Positions 24,729 to 34,437 of a DNA stretch of 64,000 nt are shown here, piece by piece. The stretch lies in NCBI GenBank assembly GCA_003671275.1, contig QWPB01000024.1, positions 91,226 through 155,225 on the forward strand, given 5' to 3'. Position numbers and translations under genes: made by a program. Each line of letters begins with the position of its first letter. The stretch's first letter is position 1. Source of the stretch: Planctomycetota bacterium (GTDB lineage Bacteria; Planctomycetota; Planctomycetia; Planctomycetales; Planctomycetaceae). Below the pieces are notes generated by a model, which was given only the letters and a program-made list of their open reading frames with translations, had not been told where the DNA came from and did no database searches.

Positions 24729-26933
24729 ATGTCATCGCCGACCCACCCGTCAAACGAATTATCACGTCCGGCGAACCGATTGCTGGCTGAAACCAGTCCG
24801 TACCTGCGGCAGCATTCGCACAACCCAGTCGACTGGTATCCGTGGGGTGAAGAGGCCCTGGCCCGCGCGAAGACCGAGGGTAAGCCGATCTTCCTGTCGA
24901 TCGGGTACAGCGCGTGTCACTGGTGCCACGTGATGGAGCACGAGAGCTTTGAGGACCCCAGCATCGCAGCCTTGATGAATGAGCACTTCATCAACATCAA
25001 GGTCGACCGCGAGGAACGTCCCGATCTCGACCAGATCTACATGGCTGCGGTCCAGCTGATCACTCGCCGCGGTGGATGGCCGATGTCGGTCTTTTTGACA
25101 CCGGACGGCAAGCCGTTCTACGGCGGAACTTATTGGCCACCGACTTCGCGGATGGGGATGCGTGGGTTTCGCGAGATTCTGCTGCTCATGCACGACTTCT
25201 GGGTCAATCGCCGGCCGGAGGTCGTCGAATCGTCCGAGAGTCTGGTCGGGGCCATTGGTCGCTTCACCTCACCCACCTTCGACCAGACGGAGCTGGACGA
25301 GGGAATGTTGCGGCGGGCCGAACAGGAGCTGCTCTCGTCGCTGGATCGAGTGCATGGCGGCTTCGGGGGAGCCCCCAAGTTCCCGCACCCGATGGACCTG
25401 CGAGTCCTGCTGCGGACCTGGAAACGATTCGGCAACCCCGCAGCTCTGGAAGCCGTGGTCCTTACGCTCGAGAAGATGGCAGCGGGCGGGATCTACGATC
25501 ATCTGGGCGGTGGCTTCCATCGTTACTCGACCGATGCGCACTGGCTGGTGCCGCACTTCGAGAAGATGCTGTACGACAACGCGCTGCTGGTCCCGGTTTA
25601 CCTGGAGGCCTACCAGGCCACGGGTCGCGAGGACTTCCAGCGAATCGCCCGCGAGACGCTCGACTACGTGCTGCGTGAGATGACCTCGCCCGAGGGCGGG
25701 TTCTACTCGACACAGGATGCCGACAGTGAAGGGGTCGAGGGGAAGTTCTTCGTCTGGACTCCCGAAGAGATCGCTGAAGTCCTGGGAGTGGGCGAAGCGA
25801 AGGTCTTCTGTGCGGCGTACGATGTCACCCCCGGTGGCAATTGGGAGGGGCACTCGATCCTGAACCGCCCCAAGCCATTGAATGAAGTCGCGAAGCAACT
25901 TCGCATGCCGCTGGAAGAGATGGCCGCCACGCTGGAGTGGGCCAAACAGAAGCTGTTGGAGCGGCGGGCTACGCGAATCGCCCCCGGACGCGACGAGAAA
26001 GTCCTGGCAGCCTGGAACGGGATGATGATCACCGCCATGGCACGCGGGGCCCAGGTGCTGCGCGAGCCGAAGTACCTGCAGGCGGCGCAGAATGCGGCGG
26101 AGTTTGTGCTGGAGAAGATGAGACGAGAGACGAGAGACGAGGGAAGAGAGCCAGAGGGGAGAGGGGAGCCGGATGTTGCTTCTGGCCAATCGCCATCTGC
26201 CATCCGCCATCAGCCCTCTGCAGTCCCTCACCCCTCAACCCTCAACTCTCAACCCCTCCTCCACAGCTACAAAGACGGCACCGCGAAGCTCAACGCTTAC
26301 CTGGACGACTATGCCTGCCTGATCGACGGGCTGATCGATCTCTATCAGACCGACTTCGATCCCCGCTGGCTGGACCAGGCACAATCACTCGTCCGGCATG
26401 TGCGGCAGCACTTCGCCGACCCGGAGACCGGGATCTTCTTCTATACGAGCGATGACCACGAGGCCCTGATCAGCCGCACCAAAGAAGTCCAGGACAACGC
26501 AACCCCCGCCGCTCACAGTGTGCTGGCCTCGGCCCTGCTGCGGCTCAGCACACTGACCGGGCGAACAGATGATACCAGCGGATGGGACGCGCTGGTTGCG
26601 GTGTCGGGGCTGATGTCCGACCACTCGCGCGGAGCTTCGCAGGCCCTGATCGCCCTCGACTACGCACTCGGGCCGACACCGGAGCTGCTGCTGCTCGAAG
26701 GCGGTCAACCCGAGAAAGCCGATCAGCTGCTGGCAACGTTTCACCGCCGGTTCGTGCCCGGCTTTGCTTTGTCGAGATACGAGAACTCCGGAGAAGACGG
26801 GCAGTTCCGCCACTTGTTGCTCGAAGGCTACCCGCCGGCCGAGGTCGTCACGCTCTACATCTGCCACCAGGGAGCCTGCCAGGCTCCCGCCGTCGGGTAC
26901 GAGACAGCCAATATGGCGATCCGGATGGCCTAG
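24729..26933 (+). CDS. YyaL/DUF255 thioredoxin-domain protein (spermatogenesis-associated protein 20 family)
   Basis: 734 residues from the ATG at 24729. The N-terminal thioredoxin-like DUF255 domain has [24 protein letters not shown] and the Cys63-His-Trp-Cys66 motif in [11 protein letters not shown]; the rest is an alpha/alpha-barrel like N-acylglucosamine epimerases. Function in bacteria is unproven. About 45 residues (roughly 463-510), rich in Arg/Glu/Gly then Ser/Pro, interrupt the family sequence between VLEKMR and LLHSYKDG and are encoded by heptanucleotide repeats. The frame is kept, so the protein may still be made. Confidence 0.93.
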   Translation: MSSPTHPSNELSRPANRLLAETSPYLRQHSHNPVDWYPWGEEALARAKTEGKPIFLSIGYSACHWCHVMEHESFEDPSIAALMNEHFINIKVDREERPDLDQIYMAAVQLITRRGGWPMSVFLTPDGKPFYGGTYWPPTSRMGMRGFREILLLMHDFWVNRRPEVVESSESLVGAIGRFTSPTFDQTELDEGMLRRAEQELLSSLDRVHGGFGGAPKFPHPMDLRVLLRTWKRFGNPAALEAVVLTLEKMAAGGIYDHLGGGFHRYSTDAHWLVPHFEKMLYDNALLVPVYLEAYQATGREDFQRIARETLDYVLREMTSPEGGFYSTQDADSEGVEGKFFVWTPEEIAEVLGVGEAKVFCAAYDVTPGGNWEGHSILNRPKPLNEVAKQLRMPLEEMAATLEWAKQKLLERRATRIAPGRDEKVLAAWNGMMITAMARGAQVLREPKYLQAAQNAAEFVLEKMRRETRDEGREPEGRGEPDVASGQSPSAIRHQPSAVPHPSTLNSQPLLHSYKDGTAKLNAYLDDYACLIDGLIDLYQTDFDPRWLDQAQSLVRHVRQHFADPETGIFFYTSDDHEALISRTKEVQDNATPAAHSVLASALLRLSTLTGRTDDTSGWDALVAVSGLMSDHSRGASQALIALDYALGPTPELLLLEGGQPEKADQLLATFHRRFVPGFALSRYENSGEDGQFRHLLLEGYPPAEVVTLYICHQGACQAPAVGYETANMAIRMA
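26121..26253 (+). repeat. three heptanucleotide repeat arrays inside the YyaL gene
   Basis: AGACGAG three times (26121-26141), GCCATCt/c/a three times (26192-26212), and CCTCACC, CCTCAAC, CCTCAAC, TCTCAAC (26226-26253). All have a 7-base period, and they lie within one stretch absent from the protein family. This resembles the short tandem heptamer (STRR) elements known in cyanobacterial and some other genomes. Confidence 0.8.
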
Positions 26934-26934
26934 C

Positions 26935-27029
26935 GCCGATTCAGAATCGGTCTTCTGAACGTACTGTTAGGAATGTCTATGCCACAGGAAAGGCCAGTGC
27001 CACTGGACCAGTGCCGCCACATTCCTAAC
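26935..27029. repeat. intergenic hairpins after yyaL (possible terminator and dispersed palindrome)
   Basis: CCGATT-CAG-AATCGG at 26936-26950 lies 3 bases after the yyaL stop and may act as a weak terminator. It is followed by a long inverted repeat, GTTAGGAATGT (26966-26976) and ACATTCCTAAC (27019-27029), enclosing CACTGG-A-CCAGTG. The text GAATGTCTATGCCACAGGAA resembles the dispersed palindromes near 36.4, 46.1 and 56.4 kb. Confidence 0.55.
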
Positions 27030-27131
27030 TGCTGGGCCTGATTCCAATCCTAAAACGGCTCTCACGTTCGGAGAGTCTGTCATCATTGATTAGAATGCAG
27101 CCGTCTCTGATTTCACTTCGGGAGAAAGAAG

Positions 27132-28052
27132 ATGCCTCGTCTGTGGCCTGTGCTGAGTCTGTTGTGTGGTTGGGTGCCGTCGCTGTTGTTGGCTGCGGAT
27201 GCCGCTCCCAAAACGATCGATGTGGGTAAAAGCCCGGAGAGTGTCTGTCGGGGTTTTGGTGGCAAGCTGTACGTCACGATGATTAACGGGGATGAACCGG
27301 GCGATGGCACGATCGTCTCGGTGGATGGCGAAACCGTGGAAGTCTTTGCTAAGGGGTTCAATTCTCCCAAAGGGCTCGTGTTTGTGGCCCAGCAGCTGAT
27401 CACCGCCGACGAGACTACTCTCTGGAAAGTCGACAGACAGGGTCACGTCACCAAGCTCGCCGCAGCTCAGGACTTTCCGCAGCCGATCGAGTTCCTGAAC
27501 GATGTCACCGTGGGCAAAGACGGTGAAAGCGTCTATGTGTCCGAAATGAGTAATCCGCAGCCGATGTTCGATCCCAGTGGCGAACGGAAGCTATGGGGAT
27601 TGGACAGCCCGGAAGCCCAGAAGTTGCCGAACAAGGGGTGTGTCTACAAGGTCACTTTGGCCGGGCAGATCAGCGTGGCCATTCCGGCGGGCAATCCCGC
27701 TCTGCGTTTTCCCAATGGAGTGTACGCCGGGGGCACCAAGGAAAAAGAACGGCTGTTCGCCGGAGACTTCTTCGCGGGCGAAATCATCAGCTACCAGAAC
27801 GGCAAGTATCAGTCACTGGCCAGTGGCCTGCGCGGGATCGATGGTCTGACCGTGACCAAGGATCGGTTTTATGCTTCCAGCTGGACGGAGGGCAAAGTCT
27901 GGAGCGTTGACCGCAAAACCCGTGAGGTCAAAGTCCTGCACGAGGGACTGCAAACCGCCGCTGACTTCTTTTTCGACGCCAAGCACAAGCAGCTGATTAT
28001 CCCGGACATGGTGGCTGGCAAGCTGATCTTTCTGCCACTGGAGTTGCCCTGA
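27132..28052 (+). CDS. secreted SMP-30/gluconolactonase-like beta-propeller protein
   Basis: 306 residues with a signal peptide (MPRLWPVLSLLCGWVPSLLLAADA) and repeated four-stranded blades (KLYVTMINGDEPGDGTIVSVDG, VYKVTLAGQISVAIPAG, FYASSWTEGKVWSVD). Periplasmic or exported. The propeller resembles SMP-30-type proteins, but the metal-binding residues of gluconolactonase cannot be assigned, so the substrate is unknown. GGAGAAAGAAG directly precedes the ATG. It converges with the TadB/C-like gene 16 bases away. Confidence 0.75.
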   Translation: MPRLWPVLSLLCGWVPSLLLAADAAPKTIDVGKSPESVCRGFGGKLYVTMINGDEPGDGTIVSVDGETVEVFAKGFNSPKGLVFVAQQLITADETTLWKVDRQGHVTKLAAAQDFPQPIEFLNDVTVGKDGESVYVSEMSNPQPMFDPSGERKLWGLDSPEAQKLPNKGCVYKVTLAGQISVAIPAGNPALRFPNGVYAGGTKEKERLFAGDFFAGEIISYQNGKYQSLASGLRGIDGLTVTKDRFYASSWTEGKVWSVDRKTREVKVLHEGLQTAADFFFDAKHKQLIIPDMVAGKLIFLPLELP

Positions 28053-28068
28053 TCGCAGCGATGGGTGG

Positions 28069-28908
28069 TCAGATCTCAGTTTCCAGAATTCGCTGGCACC
28101 AGAGATACGCCACGATATTCAGGAGCCCTGCGGCCACCAGCACCAGCTGTCCCGGGGGCTCAACGAACAGTCGTTCGACCGCAGCCGGGTCCAGGAATGC
28201 CCAGTAAAGAAACAGGATCACCGCGGGAGCCAGCGTCATATAAAAAGACGACCGGCGGGCCTGGGCCGTCTCGGCAAGGATCTTGCGTTCGAGCCGGTGC
28301 AGTTCACGAACGGAGATAGCAATTCGTTCGACGACCTCATTGAGCCGACCTCCGCTCTGGCGGCTGGCTTCCAGGGCGGCGGCGAACAACGCAAAGTTCT
28401 CACTTCGCAGCCGCTCTCGGGCTTCTTTGAGGCAGATATCCAGCGTCTTTCCCAACTGGTACTCTCCGTGAATCTGCTGGAACTCCTCGCGGATGGGCCG
28501 GGGGCACTGCATGGCCAAAACTTCCAGGGCCTGCGGTAAAGATAAGCCCGCACGGATCGCACTGGACAATGACACCATGGCATCGGCCAGCTGATCTTCA
28601 ATCCGGTCGCGTCGCCTCTGGACCAGCGTTCGCAAGACCCACGTGGGGATCGTCAACAATCCCAGAACCGCGGTGATCGCAAAAACCGGAGCCCCAAACC
28701 CCGCCCACAGTAACCCCCCGACCGCCGCTGTGATGCTGAGCCAGCAGATCAGGTAAGTCCGCAATCGCAAGGGAGACAACCGAATACGCCGCAGCTGAGC
28801 GGACCATCGGGATTCCAGCTGATCGAGCCAACCCTGTTGCGCCCCGATCAGAGCCCAGCCCCCCGCTGCAAAGGCGAGTCCGATCAGAATGGAGGCCAGC
28901 CAATCCAT
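28069..28908 (-). CDS. type II secretion F-domain membrane protein (TadB/TadC-like), orphan
   Basis: 279 residues. Hydrophobic segments at the N-terminus, near 50-90 and at the C-terminus (two helices), with a cytoplasmic T2SSF domain between them containing DQLADAMVSLSSAIRAGLSLPQALEVLA and SGGRLNEVVERIA, which matches the TadB/TadC type. In a full Tad system it anchors the pilus ATPase CpaF. No CpaF, partner TadB/C or prepilin gene is beside it, so it is either regulated apart from the rest or a relic. Confidence 0.82.
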   Translation of the reverse strand: MDWLASILIGLAFAAGGWALIGAQQGWLDQLESRWSAQLRRIRLSPLRLRTYLICWLSITAAVGGLLWAGFGAPVFAITAVLGLLTIPTWVLRTLVQRRRDRIEDQLADAMVSLSSAIRAGLSLPQALEVLAMQCPRPIREEFQQIHGEYQLGKTLDICLKEARERLRSENFALFAAALEASRQSGGRLNEVVERIAISVRELHRLERKILAETAQARRSSFYMTLAPAVILFLYWAFLDPAAVERLFVEPPGQLVLVAAGLLNIVAYLWCQRILETEI

Positions 28909-29011
28909 GGAAGGGAGAGTCCTGCAAGGCGGAGAGTGACAAAACTCATCGTAAGCCGATCCTGGGCGGACTGCGAGCGAGCCTTGCCTTTCGGATCGAC
29001 TTCTACCCCTG

Positions 29012-30367
29012 TCAATCCGCCCAGACCTGCCCGGATTTGCTGGCAGGTAGTTTGGGGGCTTGTATCCGCTGAGTCGTGTTTGAGATTACCGCATCCGCGT
29101 TTAACTCGACGCCGCCAGTGAGCCCGACAATGGTCCGTCCCACACGATTGGTCGCGGCGACGGACTCGACCCCGGTCGGAACCGGGTAAGTCGGTGTGGA
29201 CCATCGCGCCGCATCCCCCAGCATTTCCGGCTGCCAACCGACCGACTGGTCTAGTTGCAGTCGGCGAATCAAAGTGCAGGTTACCAGCAGATCGAACAGA
29301 TTCTGCAGCTCTGCAAACGCGGGATGAGCTGCCGCCAGTTCGGGAACATGATCCGTGAACTGGCGGGCAAACTTGTCGGTTGCAAGCTTGTTCGTTGGAG
29401 CCGTTGAGCGTTCACCTTGCAGGTTGGTGAACTCGTCCTGAGCCAGTAGTTGTAGACGCTGGCCCGTCAGATGAAAGACGCTCCGGTCCGCATCCGTGTC
29501 CAGAGGTTCATAAAGGGGCATGAACCACCAGCGGCTGTAGGAATTGTCCCCAGCCCGGGTCATCGACAACTGGCTGGTCACGCCCCGAACCCGTGACGGA
29601 TCTTTGCCTAGCGCGATCCGTTTCATTCGCAAGTCCGCCTCCACCAGAACCATCGCCCAATGCGAGTCGCCAGGAACCCCCGTGACCTGTACCGTCTGTG
29701 TCCCCAACTTCATCGCCATCGTGTCGAATAGCTGCCCCACCTGATTGGGCGTGACCGACTGAGGCTGGCTGACGAAAGCGTTATAGGCGGCCAGTCCCTC
29801 TTGCGTGGGGTCGATCGAACAGGTCACGACCGTCGTGCCGCCATAGACGGTCCGCCACGCCACCAGCAGGTCTTCTAATAAGAACACAGGCCGACCACTG
29901 GCGGTCCCGCGCATGCGCCCCTGGGAATCTGGAGCAAACCCTTCGGCGGGCCCCACGATGGCCAGATCGCCCGCTTCCCGGTCAGCGACGATGTAATCAA
30001 TCCGCGTTATCCCGGCGAGACATCGCTGCTCCAGGGGAAGCTCCCGACCCGCCTGCGCGGCGGCGGACATCTCCCGGTCCAGTTGTCGCAAGGAGACACG
30101 TCGCAGTTCACTGGGAACAGCCAGTCCCTCGGGCAGGTTCTCCTTGAGGAATGCCTGCTGACGCTTTCGTACGAGGGCCGCAGCTTCCGGGGGGCCAGCG
30201 ATCGTTGAAACAATTCCGGCGGCATCAATGCGAATGCCTCCCACGTTGCCATTGTTGCCGTTGTTCCCATTATTCTGGGCCTCGGCACGGGCGACGAAGC
30301 CAACGACAAGGGCCAGTACCAACATTGCCTGTCGTGATACGCTGCTCGCCATGGGGCTCTCCGTCAT
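29012..30367 (-). CDS. DUF1598 secreted protein (planctomycete-specific family)
   Basis: 451 residues with a signal peptide (MLVLALVVGFVARAEA) followed by an Asn-Gly repeat NNGNNGNNGN. The body (VSLRQLDREMSAAAQAGRELP..., QPQSVTPNQVGQLFDTMAMKLGTQ..., WWFMPLYEPL) matches my memory of DUF1598, a family of unknown function found mostly in planctomycetes. An ATG five codons inside is an alternative start. No catalytic motif is known. It lies 28 bases before the end of the ceramidase-like gene on the same strand. Confidence 0.72.
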   Translation of the reverse strand: MTESPMASSVSRQAMLVLALVVGFVARAEAQNNGNNGNNGNVGGIRIDAAGIVSTIAGPPEAAALVRKRQQAFLKENLPEGLAVPSELRRVSLRQLDREMSAAAQAGRELPLEQRCLAGITRIDYIVADREAGDLAIVGPAEGFAPDSQGRMRGTASGRPVFLLEDLLVAWRTVYGGTTVVTCSIDPTQEGLAAYNAFVSQPQSVTPNQVGQLFDTMAMKLGTQTVQVTGVPGDSHWAMVLVEADLRMKRIALGKDPSRVRGVTSQLSMTRAGDNSYSRWWFMPLYEPLDTDADRSVFHLTGQRLQLLAQDEFTNLQGERSTAPTNKLATDKFARQFTDHVPELAAAHPAFAELQNLFDLLVTCTLIRRLQLDQSVGWQPEMLGDAARWSTPTYPVPTGVESVAATNRVGRTIVGLTGGVELNADAVISNTTQRIQAPKLPASKSGQVWAD

Positions 30368-30395
30368 CGTTTTTACAGGGCATCTGATTCTGATT

Positions 30396-31943
30396 CTACA
30401 GTCCGTGCAACAGCTTCAGGGCCTGCTTTTCAAAGATCGCCTGCCACTCAGGAGCCAGCAGGGTATCGCAGTCTTCCTGGGCAGCACCGGGATTCCGCAA
30501 CTGCTCTGCCGTGGGAGCATAGTAGATGTAGCCATTGGAGTAGCCAGCAATGAATGTGTGGGGTTGCGGTGCGGCAGCCTTGAGATTCAGTCCGATCTCG
30601 ACCGTCAATTCCCCGGGAAAGGTCAACAGCTTGAATTCGCCCACTCGCAGGCCCACCATTTCGACCTCCAGTGTCCGGCTGCCCGCTGCCAGGTTCTGGG
30701 TCTGATGCATTTTGAGTAATCGCAGGTTGGTCTGGACCCGCGTCAGCTCTTCCATCGCCAGAATATTTGCCCGATAGGCTTCGACGTTTTTCTGGTTCTG
30801 GGTGTCATGACTCTCGTAGTCCGCTCGCGGAACCCCGCGCTCATGCCAATAACGTGCGGCATCCGCTGAGGGGAATTCTTTCGAGATTCCAGCCTGGCTG
30901 GAAAGTGTCAGAAACGTTTTCAGATTCAGGCTCGTTCCACCCAATGAGGACACCAGTCGTTCCTGTTCCGCCGACAGTTGATCGATCCGCTCGGCAAAGT
31001 CAGCGCGGGGCAATGCCAGTTGCTGGCTGACGATGCGCAGGTCGGAAGACTCAACAGTCTGAATCTTTTTGGCACACCGCATCGTGCTGATCCCCAGGAG
31101 GCTGCCCAGTGTTTCCGCGTTCCGGGGATGAGCGGTGTCCTTGTAAAGCACGGGGTTGAGATCACCCCCACAGCCCTGCACGAACAAAGCGATGGTGTCA
31201 GAACCAAAGCTGTCTTCGACGACCTGCGATGCGAAGCCGGACAGGTCCGCAGTATTAGCCCCGTTGGGAACACCTTGAATCGGATGGACCGCGAAGTTGT
31301 ACACGACCGCCAGAGTGGAGCCGTCGTAGCGGTCCAGACGCAGCACCCCAATCTCGGGGTCGATGGGCCCGGCTCCCACCACTTCAGCGTCGGCGGGTAG
31401 CGAGTAGGCATGCCGGACATCGGCGGTCTTCCCATTCTTCAGCGGGAGTCGACGGTTCTCCGAAACACGGTTTTCCAGCCCGGTCCCGGTCCCGATTCGT
31501 ACCGGTACTCGCTGGGTCCAGGCCGCCTTCACACACTGCACCGTGCGGATATCGATGTCGCGGCAGACCTTGCCGTGACAATGGCTGGTATTCACAATCA
31601 GATGATCCGGCGGAATTCCCAAATCGGCCTGCAGTGGCCCCCGGATCTTCTCCATAAAGTCATTCGGAATCGTACCAATCATGCCGATCGACACGGCGTC
31701 GATCGTGATGAGAACTGCCGTGGTGGTCTCGCTCTGTATTACCAACGCCTTGACATACAGGGGATCGTTTACGGGCCCTGCATCAAGGTCCGCAATTTCG
31801 ACCTTGGCGGCCCCGGCCCGCAACCCGGCAGCTTGAACCTCCAGCCCGCCGAGCAGCAGACCGAACAGACTCCACACCACTCCCCAGGATCCCGCCCGGA
31901 CACCCCGGACCGTTGGAAACCACCGCTTGTCCACCCAGTTCAT
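30396..31943 (-). CDS. neutral/alkaline ceramidase-like secreted hydrolase
   Basis: 515 residues from the ATG at 31943; a TTG at 31958 adds five. Signal peptide ends near GGLEVQAAG. The N-terminal AGAAKVEI, VLITIDAVSIG, VNTSHCHG (putative zinc ligands), VYNFAVHPIQGVP, NTADLSGFAS and FVQGCGGDLNPV follow the neutral ceramidase N-domain pattern, in which a Zn site and a Ser act on an amide. Planctomycetes have many such proteins and the natural substrate is unknown. Follows the transglutaminase gene on the same strand after 42 bases. Confidence 0.82.
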   Translation of the reverse strand: MNWVDKRWFPTVRGVRAGSWGVVWSLFGLLLGGLEVQAAGLRAGAAKVEIADLDAGPVNDPLYVKALVIQSETTTAVLITIDAVSIGMIGTIPNDFMEKIRGPLQADLGIPPDHLIVNTSHCHGKVCRDIDIRTVQCVKAAWTQRVPVRIGTGTGLENRVSENRRLPLKNGKTADVRHAYSLPADAEVVGAGPIDPEIGVLRLDRYDGSTLAVVYNFAVHPIQGVPNGANTADLSGFASQVVEDSFGSDTIALFVQGCGGDLNPVLYKDTAHPRNAETLGSLLGISTMRCAKKIQTVESSDLRIVSQQLALPRADFAERIDQLSAEQERLVSSLGGTSLNLKTFLTLSSQAGISKEFPSADAARYWHERGVPRADYESHDTQNQKNVEAYRANILAMEELTRVQTNLRLLKMHQTQNLAAGSRTLEVEMVGLRVGEFKLLTFPGELTVEIGLNLKAAAPQPHTFIAGYSNGYIYYAPTAEQLRNPGAAQEDCDTLLAPEWQAIFEKQALKLLHGL

Positions 31944-31985
31944 CGCACGCCCCTTCAAGAGCTGATTTGCAAGATGCCACGAACC

Positions 31986-34289
31986 TCACACCGCAGCTGG
32001 ACGGTGATCTAAGAGTTGCAATGTGGTCTCAACATCACGTAACTCTTCCGTCGAAAGCGGCTCTCCGCCGAATCGCACTGTGTAAAACGACTCCACCAGT
32101 CGTCTCACCCCCCCCGCTAGCCCCGCCCCTGCGAGGCTGGACTCCCACTGTTTCTCGACGGATGCCGCGAGTTCCCGAGGGGTCTGCGCGGGATCGTCGA
32201 CCATGCCGGACTTCTTCAGGATGAGCAGCAGTCGTTCATAAAACTCGATCGTTGCGGAGCGTCGACGCTGGATGTCGCGACTGCGTTTCATTCCCGTCCA
32301 CCGCTTCCAGAGTTTGCGCCCCATCCCCACCGCGAGGGCGATCGATCCCAGCAACAGCCCCAGTAGCAACGCCCCGGCCCCACTGGACCAGTCCTGGGGA
32401 GAAGTGAGTACCGACTTCATCTGGTTGAGGATGGGCAGATTGCCATCCATTAACCCTTCGAAATTTTGTCGCACCAGGAGACCAGCCTGTCGGAGCGGGC
32501 CGTAGACGAGTTGCTCCTGCTGGGTTTGCGAATAACTCATGCCGAAGAACCAGGCGCCGCGGGTCTGCTCCACGAGCGAGTTCTGTGCCATCCGGGCTTT
32601 CTCGGCCACCTGGGATTCCCGCTCGGGAGGGGTGGCGTCGAAGATCACCCACCCTCCGTTGACATATCCCTCCACCCACGCATGGGCGTGCAGTGCGCGG
32701 ACTTCGAATTTCCCGGACTTCTCATTGTATTCCGCCCCCTTGAAGCCACTGACCAGTCGCGAGGGAATCCCCACCCCGCGCAGCATCAGGGCCAGTGCCG
32801 AAGCAAAGTATTCGCAGTGCCCCCGTTTCCGGTTAAACAGGAAGTCCTCCACTGGATCAATCGACGGGTCATCCCGCGAATTGTCCAGGGTATAGCTGAA
32901 CTCCGGCGAATCACGCAGGTAGGATTCCAGCCGACGAGCGACCGCATCGGGATCTCGCAGAGGTTCACCGGCCTCAATCTGGCAAATCTCCCGTGCCCAC
33001 CGGGCCACCCGCTCATTAGTATTCTTCAGGCAGCTTCGCAGGTTCGCATTCAACCCCTGCATCCGGTCGGCACCCCACCGAACATCGCGCCACAATTGGC
33101 GCCAGTCCTGAGACTGGTCCAGAATAATCATCCGATAGTCAAACGGTTGTTCGAGTCCCGCTCCCACGGGACGTTCGAGGGAATACCGTTCTTCATTGAA
33201 GTGAATTTCCTCGGTTTCCTCGGTACCCCCCACGCGGAGCGTTCGTTCGTGGAGAAACAAAACGGGAGATCCGGTCGGCTGGACTCGAATCTTCAATAAC
33301 ACCATGTTGTCGCGTGTCCAGTTCAAGCGGGTTCGAAACGGCTCCCAGACCACCCCTTGAGGATTAAAGGACCATTGTCCCTCGGGTTGATACGTATTCA
33401 GGTATGTTCCGCGAAAGTAGGGGTCCGTCCCGAGAAACTCGACCAGTCGCTGTGGAGGAACAGGGGTCTGATTCTCGATCTCGACGCCCTCAATCTGCAT
33501 GACCAGTTCGTCACTCTCGGTGATCCGTCCCACGTCCCCCAGGCGGACCGTTTCGGTAAAACCCGTCCGGGCAGCCCCCCGGCGTCCGCCGTCCGACAAG
33601 GGGTTGGTGGACCCGATCCAGACACGCGGGGTCAGGACAAAAAACAGCACCCCGACAACGATTGCTCCCAGGAATGTCAGTACGACCCCACCCAAAAATC
33701 GCGGAGTCACCCATCGTCCACGATCATCCACTCGAAAACCGTTGCGAGAACTGGATCGATCCCGAATACGCACAATCGGCACCAGGGACTCTTGATCCTC
33801 ACGTTCCCACATCTGTCGATTGGCCAGCCAGGCGGCGCGGGCCAGGCTTAACAGCGACATCGTCCAGATCGTCATGACCGTATACAGAAACATTGCCGCC
33901 CCGAACCAGGGCTGGATCGTCAATACCGCTGCCACGGCCACCTGCAGGATGGACAATGCAAACATCCACCACATTCGGCGCAGCTCTTTGGGCTGCAGCA
34001 GGAAGGTCCACTGGATGTAGACCAGCAGATGGGCCCCCGCCAAGATGCGGGACTCGCCGCCCCGGCCAAACTCCTGGTAGGCCGCCGCCAGTCCTGCCAG
34101 TGCGGCCACGTTCAGAATCCAGGGGGTGGGGCGAACCCAGCGGGCCAGATCGACGACGACCAGTGACAACAGTGCCAGTGGGATGGTGCCGAATGCCAGC
34201 GGCCCTTCCTCGGCAGCCGCCAGAATTCCCGCCGACAGGCAGACCTGAGCTGCGAGGCTGATCAACAACGTGATGCGGAGGGTGTTCAC
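31986..34289 (-). CDS. transglutaminase-like membrane protein (DUF3488/TgpA type)
   Basis: 767 residues from a GTG at 34289, which has AGGAGA at optimal distance; the frame is open to a TTG at 34343. Five or six N-terminal transmembrane helices, then a periplasmic transglutaminase-like domain with the Cys in RKRGHCEYFASALALMLRG, the His in ALHAHAWVEGY and the Asp in WVIFDATPP. A C-terminal transmembrane helix and a cytoplasmic DUF4129-like tail follow. The usual neighbours (DUF58 protein and MoxR ATPase) are not in the window. Substrate unknown. Confidence 0.88.
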   Translation of the reverse strand: MNTLRITLLISLAAQVCLSAGILAAAEEGPLAFGTIPLALLSLVVVDLARWVRPTPWILNVAALAGLAAAYQEFGRGGESRILAGAHLLVYIQWTFLLQPKELRRMWWMFALSILQVAVAAVLTIQPWFGAAMFLYTVMTIWTMSLLSLARAAWLANRQMWEREDQESLVPIVRIRDRSSSRNGFRVDDRGRWVTPRFLGGVVLTFLGAIVVGVLFFVLTPRVWIGSTNPLSDGGRRGAARTGFTETVRLGDVGRITESDELVMQIEGVEIENQTPVPPQRLVEFLGTDPYFRGTYLNTYQPEGQWSFNPQGVVWEPFRTRLNWTRDNMVLLKIRVQPTGSPVLFLHERTLRVGGTEETEEIHFNEERYSLERPVGAGLEQPFDYRMIILDQSQDWRQLWRDVRWGADRMQGLNANLRSCLKNTNERVARWAREICQIEAGEPLRDPDAVARRLESYLRDSPEFSYTLDNSRDDPSIDPVEDFLFNRKRGHCEYFASALALMLRGVGIPSRLVSGFKGAEYNEKSGKFEVRALHAHAWVEGYVNGGWVIFDATPPERESQVAEKARMAQNSLVEQTRGAWFFGMSYSQTQQEQLVYGPLRQAGLLVRQNFEGLMDGNLPILNQMKSVLTSPQDWSSGAGALLLGLLLGSIALAVGMGRKLWKRWTGMKRSRDIQRRRSATIEFYERLLLILKKSGMVDDPAQTPRELAASVEKQWESSLAGAGLAGGVRRLVESFYTVRFGGEPLSTEELRDVETTLQLLDHRPAAV

Positions 34290-34437
34290 GCGATCTCCTG
34301 CCACCAGTAACCCCCTACGAGCATACCGGGAACCCGCTGGCAACGGCTAGGAACTCGGAGAACGGAATGCTCCGGTGGTCTGTGTTACGCACTTCCTGTC
34401 AAACGGCCCATCTCCTCTGTAATCGGGTGACTGCCGA

